Of a stretch of DNA of 64,000 bases, positions 25,363-34,164 are shown piece after piece. The translations under genes and the position numbers were made by a program. The notes under the pieces are model-generated. The model worked only from the letters and a program-made list of their open reading frames with translations, made no database searches and was not told where the DNA came from. Position 1 is the stretch's first letter. The number at the start of each line of letters is the position of its first letter. Origin of the DNA: Solwaraspora sp. WMMD791 (GTDB lineage Bacteria; Actinomycetota; Actinomycetes; Mycobacteriales; Micromonosporaceae); contig NZ_CP120737.1 in assembly GCF_029581195.1 (NCBI RefSeq), positions 1,736,001 to 1,800,000 of the forward strand. The letters run 5' to 3'.

Positions 25363-25884
25363 TCAGGCCGCGCGGCGACGGCGCAGGGTGAGCACGCCGA
25401 GCACGCCGGCGGCGGCCAACGCGACCACCCCGACGCCGGTACGCAGTCCACCGTCGCCGTCGTCTCCGGCGGTGCCGCCGAACCCGGTCGCCGGCCCGCG
25501 GCTGGGTCGGGTCGGGTCGAGCACGTACAGCGTGGTCGCCGCCGACCGGTCGTCCGGGCAGTTCAGCCGCACCCGGTAGCTGCCCGCCTCGGTCCCCGCC
25601 GGCACCGTCACCGCCGCCGTGAGCACCTCGAACTGCGGATGCACCTCGACCGTGCCGAACGCATCGGACTCCACAGTGGCCGACGCGGTGTTGTCGGTGC
25701 AGCTCGCCCGGATGCCCACCAGGTAACCGGACTCGACCGTGCTCGGATTCAACTCGACGAACACGTTCGCGGCGTGGGCCGGTGGTGCACCGGCCAGACC
25801 ACCGCCGACCGCGAGGGCGACCCCGGTCGCCAGGCCCAGGGCGGCGCCGAGCACGGCGGCAGCGGACGAACGACGTACGGACAT
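25363..25884 (-). CDS. Secreted, C-terminally anchored protein, probable sortase substrate
   Basis: A 173-residue protein. A signal peptide runs to about residue 38 (PPAHA|ANV). A beta-rich domain of about 85 residues has two Cys (ASCTDN, RLNCPDD) that could form a disulfide. A Gly/Asp-rich linker then precedes a hydrophobic helix and the tail RRRRAA. A PATGFGG stretch before the helix resembles an LPxTG-like sorting signal, though it lacks the Leu. It is placed directly before the sortase gene. The function of the exposed domain is unknown. Confidence 0.75.
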   Translation of the reverse strand: MSVRRSSAAAVLGAALGLATGVALAVGGGLAGAPPAHAANVFVELNPSTVESGYLVGIRASCTDNTASATVESDAFGTVEVHPQFEVLTAAVTVPAGTEAGSYRVRLNCPDDRSAATTLYVLDPTRPSRGPATGFGGTAGDDGDGGLRTGVGVVALAAAGVLGVLTLRRRRAA

Positions 25885-25985
25885 CGGGTCACCATCCTCC
25901 TCGCGGCCCTGCCGCCGATCCTCCCACCCCGCTGCCCTGGATGACACCCCGGACACGCACTGTGTCGGATATAGGCTGTTGCCAC

Positions 25986-26651
25986 GTGAGCATCCGCACC
26001 TACCATCCGCGCCGGGGACGGCTCAGCGGCCGGCACCACGACGCCCTCGACCGGCTGTTCGCCGCGTACGCGATGACCGTGGTCGAACTGCCGGCGCCGC
26101 TGGACCTGCCGGCGGTGTTCGGCCGGGCCGCGCCGGTGGTGCTGGAGATCGGCTTCGGGATGGGCGACGCCACCGCCGAGATGGCGGCCGCCGACCCCGA
26201 CCGCGATTACCTCGCCGTCGAGGTGCACACCCCTGGCATCGCCCACCTGCTGGCGCTGATCGAGCAGCGGGAGCTGACCAACGTACGGGTGGCCGTCGGT
26301 GACGCCCTCGACCTGGCCCGCCGCTGCCTGCCGGAGCAGAGCCTGGACGCGGTGCACGCCTACTTCCCGGACCCCTGGCCCAAGGCACGCCACCACAAAC
26401 GCCGGCTGATCCAACCGGCCCACGTGGCGCTGCTGCGCTCCCGGCTGCGTCGGGGCGGGCGGCTGCACTGCGCCACCGACTGGGCCCCGTACGCCGAGGT
26501 GATGCTGGAGACACTGACCGCCGACCCGGAGCTGGTCAACCCGCACGACGGGTTCGCGCCCCGACCGGCGTACCGGCCGCAGACGAAGTTCGAACGACGC
26601 GGCGCGCGCGCCGGCCGCCCGGCGTACGACCTCATCTTTGAACGCCGCTGA
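25986..26651 (+). CDS. trmB: tRNA (guanine-N7)-methyltransferase
   Basis: A 221-residue SAM-dependent enzyme that makes m7G46 in tRNA. It has LEIGFGMGDATAEMA (SAM loop), the AVEVHTPGIAHLL segment, the family signature YFPDPWPKARHHKRRL and the terminal TKFERRG. GTG 25986 gives the usual short N-terminus (RTYHPRRGRLS). It is divergent from the sortase substrate gene. Confidence 0.95.
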   Translation: MSIRTYHPRRGRLSGRHHDALDRLFAAYAMTVVELPAPLDLPAVFGRAAPVVLEIGFGMGDATAEMAAADPDRDYLAVEVHTPGIAHLLALIEQRELTNVRVAVGDALDLARRCLPEQSLDAVHAYFPDPWPKARHHKRRLIQPAHVALLRSRLRRGGRLHCATDWAPYAEVMLETLTADPELVNPHDGFAPRPAYRPQTKFERRGARAGRPAYDLIFERR

Positions 26652-26743
26652 CGCGACGAGGCCCGCCTTGCGAACGCACCCTGACGCGTGAGTGGGCCCC
26701 CGCTTTGATGGGCGCGGGCCGCGACGGGCACGATTGAACGACT

Positions 26744-29260
26744 ATGACGCAGACCACCCCGACCCTGACCGACCTGCTGCCGCGCGACGCCGACCCGGAC
26801 GCCGTCTACGAAAGGTTCGCCGAGTGGGCCGCCGGCCGGGGCCTGGAGCTGTACCCGCATCAGGAAGAGGCGCTCATCGAGATCGTCTCCGGGGCGAACG
26901 TCATCCTGAACACACCGACCGGGTCGGGCAAGAGCCTGGTCGCCACCGGCGCGCACTTCGCCGCCCTGGCCGACGACCGGGTCACCTTCTACACCGCGCC
27001 GATCAAGGCCCTGGTGTCGGAGAAGTTCTTCGCGCTCTGTGAGGTCTTCGGCCCGGCCAACGTCGGCATGCTCACCGGTGACGCGAGCGTCAACGCCGAC
27101 GCGCCGATCATCTGCTGCACCGCAGAGATCCTGGCCAACCTGGCGTTGCGCGACGGCGCCGACGCCGACGTCGGCCAGGTGGTGATGGACGAGTTCCACT
27201 TCTACGCCGAACCGGACCGGGGCTGGGCCTGGCAGGTGCCGCTGATCGAGCTGCCGCAGGCCCAGTTCGTGCTGATGTCGGCCACGTTGGGCGACGTCAG
27301 CCGGTTCGTCGACGACCTGACCCGGCGTACCGGGCGGGCCACCGCCGTGGTCGCCTCCGCGCAGCGGCCGGTGCCGCTGATCTACTCGTACGCGATGACC
27401 CCGCTGCACGAGACCCTGGAGGAGCTGCTCAGCACCCACCAGGCGCCGGTGTACGTGGTCCACTTCACCCAGGCGGCGGCCCTGGAACGTGCCCAGGCGC
27501 TGATGAGCATCAACGTCTGCACCCGGGCGGAGAAGGACGCGATCGCCGCGGCGATCGGCAACTTCCGGTTCACCTCCGGGTTCGGGCGCACCCTGTCCCG
27601 GCTGGTCCGCCACGGCATCGGGGTGCACCACGCCGGAATGCTGCCCAAGTACCGCCGGCTCGTCGAAACCCTCGCCCAGGCGGGACTGCTGAAGGTCATC
27701 TGCGGTACGGACACTCTCGGCGTCGGGATCAACGTGCCGATCCGTACGGTGCTGTTCACCGGTCTGTCCAAGTACGACGGGGTACGCACCCGGCTGCTCA
27801 AGGCGCGGGAGTTCCACCAGATCGCCGGGCGGGCCGGCCGGGCCGGGTTCGACACCCTGGGCACCGTCGTGGTGCAGGCCCCGGAGCACGTCATCGACAA
27901 CGAGAAGGCCCTCGCCAAGGCCGGTGACGACCCGAAGAAGCGCCGCAAGGTGGTGCGCAAGAAGCCACCGGAGGGGTCGATCGGCTGGGGTCGGCCCACC
28001 TTCGACCGGCTGATCGAGGCCGAGCCGGAGCCGCTGACCTCCAGCTTCCAGGTCAGCCACGCGATGCTGCTCAACGTGATCAGCCGTCCGGGTGACGCGT
28101 TCGCGGCCATGCGGCACCTGCTGACCGACAACCACGAGGACCGGGCGGCGCAGCGCCGGCACATCCGCCGGGCGATCGCGATCTACCGGGCGCTGCGCGC
28201 CGGCGGTGTGGTCGAGCAGCTGCCGGAGCCCGACGCCGAGGGCCGGCGGGTCCGGCTCACCGTGGACCTGCAGCTGGACTTCGCGCTCAACCAGCCGCTG
28301 TCGCCGTTCGCGCTGGCCTCGTTGGAGCTGCTCGACGTCGAGTCCCCGACGTACGCCCTGGACGTGTTGTCGATCATCGAGGCGACCCTGGACGACCCCC
28401 GGCAGATCCTCTCCGCGCAGCAGCACAAGGCGCGCGGCGAGGCGGTGGCGCAGATGAAGGCCGACGGCATCGAGTACGAGGCCCGGCTCGAACTGCTCGA
28501 CCAGGTGACCCACCCGAAGCCGCTGGCCGAGCTGCTGGAGGTGGCGTACGAGACGTACCGGCGGGGTCATCCCTGGGTGGCCGACCACGAGGTGGCGCCC
28601 AAGGCGGTCGTCCGCGACATGTACGAACGCGCGATGACGTTCACCGAGTACGTCAGCTTCTACGGGTTGTCCCGTTCGGAAGGTCTGGTGCTGCGGTACC
28701 TGGCCGACGCGTACCGGGCGCTGCGTCAGACGGTGCCCGACGACGCCAAGACCGAGGAGCTGATCGATCTCATCGAGTGGCTCGGCGAGCTGGTCCGCCA
28801 AGTCGACTCCAGCCTGATCGACGAATGGGAGCGGCTGCGTAATCCCACGGATCCGGATGCCCCGGTGGTGGTCGACGACCGGCCACCGGCCGTCACCGGC
28901 AACCTGCGGGCGTTCCGGGTGCTGGTGCGCAACGCGATGTTCCGGCGGGTGGAGCTGGCGGCGTTGCGCCGCTACGACGAGCTGGGTGAGCTGGACGCCG
29001 GGTCCGGGTGGGACGCCGACGCCTGGGCCGACGCGCTGGACGGCTACTTCGCCGAGCACGACGAGATCGGCACCGGTCCGGACGCCCGTGGCCCGGCGCT
29101 GCTGATGATCACGCAGGAGCGGGAGCGCTGGCTGGTCCGGCAGATCTTCGCCGACCCGGCCGCCGACCACGACTGGGGCATCAGCGCCGAGGTCGACCTC
29201 GCCGCCTCGGACGAGGCCGGGGCGGCGGTGGTACGGGTCACCGACGTGGGTCAGCTCTGA
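26744..29260 (+). CDS. DEAD/DEAH-box helicase with DUF3516 C-terminus
   Basis: An 838-residue Ski2-like RNA/DNA helicase. It has Walker A TPTGSGKS near residue 60, DEFHFY as the Walker B, SATLG, and helicase C motifs VICGTDTLGVGINVP and QIAGRAGRAG. The C-terminal half (from about residue 430) is the DUF3516 region found in actinobacterial members. Its cell role is not established; RNA processing is likely. It starts at ATG 26744 after 92 non-coding bases and overlaps the convergent next gene by 10 bases at its end. Confidence 0.92.
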   Translation: MTQTTPTLTDLLPRDADPDAVYERFAEWAAGRGLELYPHQEEALIEIVSGANVILNTPTGSGKSLVATGAHFAALADDRVTFYTAPIKALVSEKFFALCEVFGPANVGMLTGDASVNADAPIICCTAEILANLALRDGADADVGQVVMDEFHFYAEPDRGWAWQVPLIELPQAQFVLMSATLGDVSRFVDDLTRRTGRATAVVASAQRPVPLIYSYAMTPLHETLEELLSTHQAPVYVVHFTQAAALERAQALMSINVCTRAEKDAIAAAIGNFRFTSGFGRTLSRLVRHGIGVHHAGMLPKYRRLVETLAQAGLLKVICGTDTLGVGINVPIRTVLFTGLSKYDGVRTRLLKAREFHQIAGRAGRAGFDTLGTVVVQAPEHVIDNEKALAKAGDDPKKRRKVVRKKPPEGSIGWGRPTFDRLIEAEPEPLTSSFQVSHAMLLNVISRPGDAFAAMRHLLTDNHEDRAAQRRHIRRAIAIYRALRAGGVVEQLPEPDAEGRRVRLTVDLQLDFALNQPLSPFALASLELLDVESPTYALDVLSIIEATLDDPRQILSAQQHKARGEAVAQMKADGIEYEARLELLDQVTHPKPLAELLEVAYETYRRGHPWVADHEVAPKAVVRDMYERAMTFTEYVSFYGLSRSEGLVLRYLADAYRALRQTVPDDAKTEELIDLIEWLGELVRQVDSSLIDEWERLRNPTDPDAPVVVDDRPPAVTGNLRAFRVLVRNAMFRRVELAALRRYDELGELDAGSGWDADAWADALDGYFAEHDEIGTGPDARGPALLMITQERERWLVRQIFADPAADHDWGISAEVDLAASDEAGAAVVRVTDVGQL

Positions 29261-29613
29261 CGGTCGGCCTCCGGTGCCGGCCCGGCTGAGGCGTCCGGCC
29301 ACAGTCCGGCGTACTCCAGGACCGACCGGACGCGGCGGGCGCGCACCGGATCCCAGCGGTCCAGCACGGCCATCGCCTTCGTGAATGGTTCGCACATGGC
29401 CGCCGCGCCGCACACCCGGCATTCGCCGAGCCGGCTGGGCAGGTGCGTGGTGACGATGTCGCGGGCCCGGTGCAGCACGGCGAGGCCGGGATTGCGCTTG
29501 AGCGACGCCGCCCGGTTCGGGGTCGGTTCGGCGTGCCGGTTGCCGCGCGGTACGCCGATCGCGGTGTAACGGGCCAGACGTGGCGTGCCACCGATTCCGT
29601 CGTTCCTCAGCAT
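29251..29613 (-). CDS. Hypothetical protein with a Cys cluster
   Basis: A 120-residue protein. ATG 29613 is chosen because a GGGAGGG site lies just upstream; the frame continues to 29664. The middle has CRVCGAAAMCEPF, which could bind a metal. The C-terminus is short and acidic (PAPEADRQS). No family is recognised. It converges on and overlaps the helicase stop. It is divergent from the XRE/DUF5753 gene, a common setting for small host-specific proteins in actinomycetes. Confidence 0.55.
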   Translation of the reverse strand: MLRNDGIGGTPRLARYTAIGVPRGNRHAEPTPNRAASLKRNPGLAVLHRARDIVTTHLPSRLGECRVCGAAAMCEPFTKAMAVLDRWDPVRARRVRSVLEYAGLWPDASAGPAPEADRQS

Positions 29614-29778
29614 CTGCACCCTCCCAGGTCGGTCGCGGACAGGGCGTCCGCCGCTGTCTTCCACCCTGGACTGTGGGACGGCATCAATGGAAGATAGGCA
29701 ATGACCTGGTGTAGCGAGCCGGTGACGCTCGCAAGATCACACATGCGACAGCGGCAAATTGAGGGATGTGAAGGTATT

Positions 29779-30564
29779 GTGAGCGGGAGTGAATATCTGG
29801 TAGGAGAACTGCGCCGCGTCCGTGAGATGCTCGGGCTCACCCAGGAAGCATGGGGCGAGCGGATCCACTTTTCGACATCGCACGTCGGCTCGATCGAACG
29901 CGGCGAACGGCCGGCACTGCCCGACTATCTGAGTGCGGTGGACCGGGCATTCGGCACCGCATTCGTGAAATTCTATCGCGAATTCGTCGTCGGCGAACGC
30001 GCGCCGGTCTGGTACCGGCCATTCATCGAGCAGGAGGGCAAGGCGACCCTCATCCGGGCCTTCCAACCCCTGGCGGTGCCCGGTCTGCTGCAGACCGAGG
30101 CGTACGCCCGAGCGGTGCTGATGGCGTACGGCGTGCGCGGCGAGGCGATGGACGTCGCGTTGGCCACCCGGCTCGGCCGCCAGGAGATCCTCTACCGACA
30201 GCCCGACTCCTGCCAGCTCGTCGCGGTCATCGACGAGAGCGTCCTGCACCGGCGGGTCGGCGACCCGTGCGTGATGCACGAACAGCTGACAGCGGTCGTC
30301 GCCGCCTGCGAGCAGCCCAACATCCGGGTCCAGGTGGTCCCGGCCGACGCTGGGGCGTACCCGGGGCTGGACGGGCCGTTCGTCATCGCCACCGTCGACG
30401 GCAGATCCGTCGGCTACCTGGAGGGATATCTGCAGGGGCGAGTCGTGGAAAATCCGGACGACGCGACCAGTCTGGAACGCACCTGGGAGAGCATCCGCGA
30501 CTACGCTCTATCTGGCCCGCAGAGCCTAGAACTGATCATGAGGACGGCTGAGAGATGGACATAA
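29779..30564 (+). CDS. XRE-family regulator with DUF5753 domain
   Basis: A regulator of 261 residues from GTG 29779 (AAGG site just upstream); ATG 29743 is an alternative in the same frame. The N-terminal HTH reads LRRVREMLGLTQEAWGERI then STSHVGSIERGER. The DUF5753 domain follows (about 85 to the end), with the usual IRAFQPLAVPGLLQTEAYAR and IDESVLHRRVG blocks. Such proteins regulate a small DUF397 partner, which here overlaps its end by 10 bases. They affect development and antibiotic production in Streptomyces (WhiJ/AbaA-type systems). Confidence 0.9.
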   Translation: MSGSEYLVGELRRVREMLGLTQEAWGERIHFSTSHVGSIERGERPALPDYLSAVDRAFGTAFVKFYREFVVGERAPVWYRPFIEQEGKATLIRAFQPLAVPGLLQTEAYARAVLMAYGVRGEAMDVALATRLGRQEILYRQPDSCQLVAVIDESVLHRRVGDPCVMHEQLTAVVAACEQPNIRVQVVPADAGAYPGLDGPFVIATVDGRSVGYLEGYLQGRVVENPDDATSLERTWESIRDYALSGPQSLELIMRTAERWT

Positions 30565-30761
30565 GCACCGCGCCCCGGTGGCACAAGAGCACGCACAGCG
30601 ACAGCACAAGCTGCGTGGAGGTCGCCGAGAACCTGCCTGGGCGGGTGCTGGTCCGGGACACGAAGGACCGCGACGGCGGCACGCTGACCTTCGCGCCGGC
30701 CGCCTGGTCGGCCTTCCTTTCCGCGACGAGGTCCGACACCACCGGACGGTCCGCCAGGTAG
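30555..30761 (+). CDS. DUF397 small protein
   Basis: A 68-residue protein with all DUF397 marks: the WHKSTHSDSTSCVEVAE start, VLVRDTKD in the middle and the closing FAPAAWSAFLS. It overlaps the XRE/DUF5753 gene, its usual partner. The two may act like a toxin/antitoxin or switch pair, but the function of DUF397 is not proven. Confidence 0.9.
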   Translation: MDISTAPRWHKSTHSDSTSCVEVAENLPGRVLVRDTKDRDGGTLTFAPAAWSAFLSATRSDTTGRSAR

Positions 30762-30777
30762 CAACGCGACAGGTTCG

Positions 30778-31299
30778 TCACCGCACCGGGCGCCCGGCGA
30801 TCGGGGCAGCGGTCTCACCGTCGACCGGCAGGCCGGCCGCGTCCAGTGCGGTGACGAACAGTTCGCTCTCCCCCGCGCCGGTCACCCAACCGCCGACGAT
30901 GAAGACGCCGTCGGTGACCGTGGCGCGGACCGCCGCATCGCCCGGGGACCGGACCGAGACCGCCTGAGCCTCGGCGCGCGGGACGGTTCCGACGTACGCC
31001 TCGAACACCTCGGTGACGGTGTACCGGTCACCTCCGACGCTGGCGCCGATGATCTCCTCGTGCTGCCCGTCGATCAGACGCTCCACGTACCACGCGCCCG
31101 GCTTAGTCCACAGCCGCAACGCGCGGTCGTCGCCCAGCTCGACGGTGTCCGCGAGAACATGACCTGCGGGCGGCTCCCACGACCCGGCCGCCGCCGACTC
31201 GTCGCGCGGCGTCAGACTCACGACCGCCGACAGGGCCAACGCGACACCGACCAGGCCGACGACGGTACGGACGTTGCCCCGGATCGCCGCGCTGTCCAT
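30778..31299 (-). CDS. Hypothetical membrane-anchored protein
   Basis: A 173-residue protein with one N-terminal helix (about 10-30), then a beta-rich extracellular region without Cys (strands LRLWTKPGAWYVERL, GVFIVGGWVTG). No family is recognised. It converges on the DUF397 gene with a 16-base gap, leaving little room for a separate terminator. Confidence 0.6.
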   Translation of the reverse strand: MDSAAIRGNVRTVVGLVGVALALSAVVSLTPRDESAAAGSWEPPAGHVLADTVELGDDRALRLWTKPGAWYVERLIDGQHEEIIGASVGGDRYTVTEVFEAYVGTVPRAEAQAVSVRSPGDAAVRATVTDGVFIVGGWVTGAGESELFVTALDAAGLPVDGETAAPIAGRPVR

Positions 31300-31351
31300 C
31301 TGTCGATGATGCCACCCTGCGGTGTCCGGTCAGGACGGATCCTCGGATCGG

Positions 31352-32197
31352 TCAGGACCGGTCCTCGGCACGGGCCGTCTCGGCGAGGAACGCACGCATG
31401 TGCGCGACCACCTCGTCGGGAAACTGGGTGTGCGGGTAGTGCCCGGCTCCGTCGATGGTCACCACCGTACCGAGGCCGGCGGGCAGCGCCGCGACGATCG
31501 CCTCGCCTTCGGCACGCGGGTCGGCCCAGTCGGGGTCGAGTGTCCCTTCGATGATCAGTACGCGGCTGCGGACGTTGCCGAGTTGTGCACCAGCATCAGC
31601 CGGGCTGGACTGCCCCATCTTCTGCAGCACCTTCATCCGGCCGGGCTCACGTAGACGGGCCTCGGTCCGGGCCAGCTGCTCGGACCAGTCTGCCGGCCGT
31701 TGCCCGGGAAAGGCGACGTCGAGGTAGCGCAGCCACTGTCTGACGCTGCCGAACATGCCCGCGCCCAGCAGCCGGGTCATGCCCTGCCGGTAGCGCTTGA
31801 CGCGCAGATCGCCGAGGCTGATCGACTGTTTCCGGGTGAACGGCGCCAGCTCGACCACGGCGGTGATCAGCTCGGGCGCGGTGGCCGCGGCGATGGTGGC
31901 CGCCCCGCCGGAGATCGAGTGCCCGACCAGCACGGCCGGACCGCCCAGGTGCCGGATCAGCGCGACCAGGTCGCCGGCGATGTCGGTGCGGGAGTACGCC
32001 GGCCAGCGGATGCTGGACTCGCCGGTACCCCGCAGGTCGGTGGCGGCGACCCGGTAGCCGGCCACGATCAGCTGCGGGACCACGAACCGGTACGCGGAGC
32101 GGCTCTCGCCCATGCCGGGCGCGAGGACCACGAGTGGGCCGTCGCCGGCGACCTCGTAGGCGATGCGCCCGCCGTCGAGGGACAGGTACGCGGTCAT
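31352..32197 (-). CDS. Alpha/beta hydrolase
   Basis: A 281-residue alpha/beta-fold hydrolase. The oxyanion region is VVLAPGMGES. The nucleophile elbow is VGHSISGG (Ser of GHSxSGG), an Asp is in GTLDPDW, and the catalytic His is in GAGHYPHTQ near the C-terminus. ATG 32197 lies 5 bases after GGAGG; a GTG one codon upstream is too close. Substrate unknown; esterase or epoxide-hydrolase-like activity is possible. An AT-rich, repeat-bearing promoter region precedes it, which suggests regulated expression. Confidence 0.88.
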   Translation of the reverse strand: MTAYLSLDGGRIAYEVAGDGPLVVLAPGMGESRSAYRFVVPQLIVAGYRVAATDLRGTGESSIRWPAYSRTDIAGDLVALIRHLGGPAVLVGHSISGGAATIAAATAPELITAVVELAPFTRKQSISLGDLRVKRYRQGMTRLLGAGMFGSVRQWLRYLDVAFPGQRPADWSEQLARTEARLREPGRMKVLQKMGQSSPADAGAQLGNVRSRVLIIEGTLDPDWADPRAEGEAIVAALPAGLGTVVTIDGAGHYPHTQFPDEVVAHMRAFLAETARAEDRS

Positions 32198-32213
32198 CAC
32201 GACCTCCAGACCG

Positions 32214-32258
32214 GTAGCTAAATCAGATAGCTAAAAAGCTAACAGCATTAGCCTAACT
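32214..32258 (-). promoter_or_regulatory. AT-rich promoter/operator region of the hydrolase gene
   Basis: Repeated tagctaa elements occur at 32215-32221 and 32228-32234, with shorter copies near 32237 and 32250. The stretch is far more AT-rich than its surroundings and begins 17 bases before the hydrolase start codon. The repeat spacing of 13 bases and the self-palindromic AGCT/TAGCTA cores fit binding by a TetR- or MarR-type repressor. No regulator gene is adjacent. Confidence 0.45.
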
Positions 32259-32260
32259 TG

Positions 32261-33247
32261 TCAACCGAAGGGCAGGGCAGCGAGGGCCTTGGTGACGTTC
32301 CACTCGGCCAGGTCCAGCATCCACTGGCGGTTCGGGAAGTCCGTGTCCGCGATCCGCAGCGGTCCCTCGATCAACGACAGGACCTGGGCATACCGGTAGA
32401 ACTCCAACCGGTGGAGGTCGAGATCGACGGGACGCAACGCCGGGTACGCCGCGCCGAAGCGCATCTGCAGCCAGGCGTGCTCCCACTCCACGTCGAAGTA
32501 CGTCAACCCCTCGATATCGACCATGGCGGGTTCGCCAGCGGGTGTGACGAGCACGTGGTCCGGTCCGAGCTCGCCGTGTACCAGGCCGTACTCCTCGCGC
32601 GCGATGACCGCCTGACGCAGGCGACGGACATGGTCGGCGATCCGTTCGTGTGCGTCGGCGAGCCGGGCGTCACGGACGGCTGCCGCGTCCAGATGTCCCA
32701 GCGCCCGGTCCGCGACGATGTCCTCGGTGCTACGGGCCTGCGGCGCCTCGCCCTGGGCGATGGCGGAGAGCTTGCCGTGGTGCGGGCCGAGTGTGGTGTG
32801 CATACGACGCAAGGCGTCACCAAGTGTGGACAGTGGTGTCGCGGCTGCGGCCGGATCCTGTTCCATGAGAGCTTCGAGGGTCACCGCGCCGAGGTCCTCG
32901 ACCAGCGCAAGGTCGGCGTGGAGATAGCGGCTGTCGCGGTCGAGCGCCAGAAGCCGTGCTGTTCGCACGCCCACGGCGGTGAGGGCCGCGTGGTTGACGG
33001 CGAACAGTTCGGCGCCCGACGCGTCGGTGAACGGATCGTCCGGGACGACTGGCGTCGGAGGCCAGTAGTTCTCGCCGGCCGCCCACAGATAGAGGATCAC
33101 TGTCGTCTGGTCGTCGAGTCGGAGCCGGTAGACGCCCTTCTTGCTGCCGCCAGCCAGTCGGTCCAGGCCGACAAGTCTGCGGTCGGAGCCCAACTGTTCC
33201 GTCACCAGGTCGCGCAGGTCGTCAGGTCGCAGGAACACCCGTGTCAT
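32261..33247 (-). CDS. APH-fold phosphotransferase-like protein with altered catalytic loop
   Basis: A 328-residue protein of the aminoglycoside phosphotransferase superfamily. The N-lobe has GGSKKGVYRLRL for nucleotide binding. The catalytic loop reads LVHGELGPDHVLV where HGDxxxxN is usual, so the catalytic Asp is Glu and the metal-binding Asn is His. The following VDIEG keeps the second metal-binding Asp. ATG 33247 has a GAGGAGAGG site. It may phosphorylate a small molecule, but its activity is uncertain. Drug resistance should not be assumed. Confidence 0.75.
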   Translation of the reverse strand: MTRVFLRPDDLRDLVTEQLGSDRRLVGLDRLAGGSKKGVYRLRLDDQTTVILYLWAAGENYWPPTPVVPDDPFTDASGAELFAVNHAALTAVGVRTARLLALDRDSRYLHADLALVEDLGAVTLEALMEQDPAAAATPLSTLGDALRRMHTTLGPHHGKLSAIAQGEAPQARSTEDIVADRALGHLDAAAVRDARLADAHERIADHVRRLRQAVIAREEYGLVHGELGPDHVLVTPAGEPAMVDIEGLTYFDVEWEHAWLQMRFGAAYPALRPVDLDLHRLEFYRYAQVLSLIEGPLRIADTDFPNRQWMLDLAEWNVTKALAALPFG

Positions 33248-33393
33248 GATCGCCTCTCCTCAGGTCGGCCGGCGATGCTCCCGCACGCGGCGGCACCATG
33301 CAAGCGGCGCAGCGTGATCAAAGACTGGGCGCAGCGTCACTTCTCGATTAGAATGGGTGTACTAATCCGGCTCCTGACCTGGGAAGGAACGCC

Positions 33394-34077
33394 GTGATCG
33401 CACCCCCTCCTGCCGCCACTTCGAGCCCTACCGCCGCACCGACCAACCCCGCCCCGGTTCCGTACGCGACCCTGCTCGGTTTCAGCCGGTACGTCGGGCA
33501 GTCCGGGCCGGCCAAGGCGACCTTCGTCGGCGGGCTGCGCCGGCAGCGGGCCAGCCGCTCCGGGTTCAACCCGCACGGACAACTGGTCAAGGCGCTCAAG
33601 GCCGACATCCGGTTCCGCACCGGCGGCAGCCACCTGGCCGCCGTGGTCGGGCAGGTCGCCCAGCGCTGGCAGCCGCTGTACGCGACCCTCGTCCCGGGTG
33701 CCCAGCGCTACCTGGAGACGCTGGGAGACCTGAGCCAGGTGGAGCTGGCGCAGACCCACGACGCGCTGGGCATGGTCGGCAACCTCCCCGTCAAGATCAA
33801 CCCACACTTCGGCCTGCGGTACGCCGACGGGCACGCCGAAGCGGTCCGGATCCACTTCGACGATCAACCACCGAGCCCCGACGCGTACACCGCGACCCTG
33901 CACCTGATGGCCCGGCACATGGACCAGGTGCTGCCGCGTGCCGAGCCGGTCCTGGTCGACCTGCGGCGCGGCACCACGTTCCGGCGTCCGGATGTCACCT
34001 CCCGCCCCGACCAGGTGGAGCGCTGGCTGGCCGGTGAGGCCGCCGCCTTCACCGCGATCTGGTCCACCACCGCCTGA
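33394..34077 (+). CDS. Hypothetical protein
   Basis: A 227-residue protein starting at GTG 33394 behind a GGGAAGGAA site. The Pro/Ala-rich N-terminus (about 25 residues) is followed by a soluble mixed alpha/beta region (FVGGLRRQRASRSGF, QRYLETLGDLSQVE, PVKINPHFGLRYADGH). No known family is recognised. A weak -10-like TAGAAT lies at 33349-33354. A strong hairpin ends its transcript about 50 bases after the stop. Confidence 0.65.
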   Translation: MIAPPPAATSSPTAAPTNPAPVPYATLLGFSRYVGQSGPAKATFVGGLRRQRASRSGFNPHGQLVKALKADIRFRTGGSHLAAVVGQVAQRWQPLYATLVPGAQRYLETLGDLSQVELAQTHDALGMVGNLPVKINPHFGLRYADGHAEAVRIHFDDQPPSPDAYTATLHLMARHMDQVLPRAEPVLVDLRRGTTFRRPDVTSRPDQVERWLAGEAAAFTAIWSTTA

Positions 34078-34123
34078 GCCGGCCGTCCGGACAGCCATCG
34101 CCCCTTGATGCGATCAGGGTGCG

Positions 34124-34158
34124 CCGAGGATACGCCGCCACGTGCGGCGTATCCTCGG
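34124..34158 (+). terminator. Perfect hairpin abutting the pseudouridine synthase start
   Basis: Arms 34124-34138 and 34144-34158 form a perfect 15-bp stem with a 5-base loop (cacgt). It lies 46 bases after the stop of the hypothetical gene and only 6 bases before GTG 34165. It is most simply the terminator of the upstream gene. Because it sits where the next gene's ribosome site should be, it could also restrain translation of that gene or mark a leaderless downstream start. Confidence 0.75.
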
Positions 34159-34164
34159 GCACCG

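Noticed and set aside
23041-25944. A 967-residue + strand frame across gnd, the sortase and its neighbour
   Set aside because: It spans three well-defined - strand genes and has no family signature.
26360-29422. A 1020-residue open frame on the - strand opposite the DUF3516 helicase
   Set aside because: It is a shadow frame of the helicase gene with no recognisable motif.
32261-33247. An aminoglycoside-resistance gene
   Set aside because: Only the kinase fold is shared; the catalytic loop is altered (HGELGPDH) and nothing ties it to drug modification.
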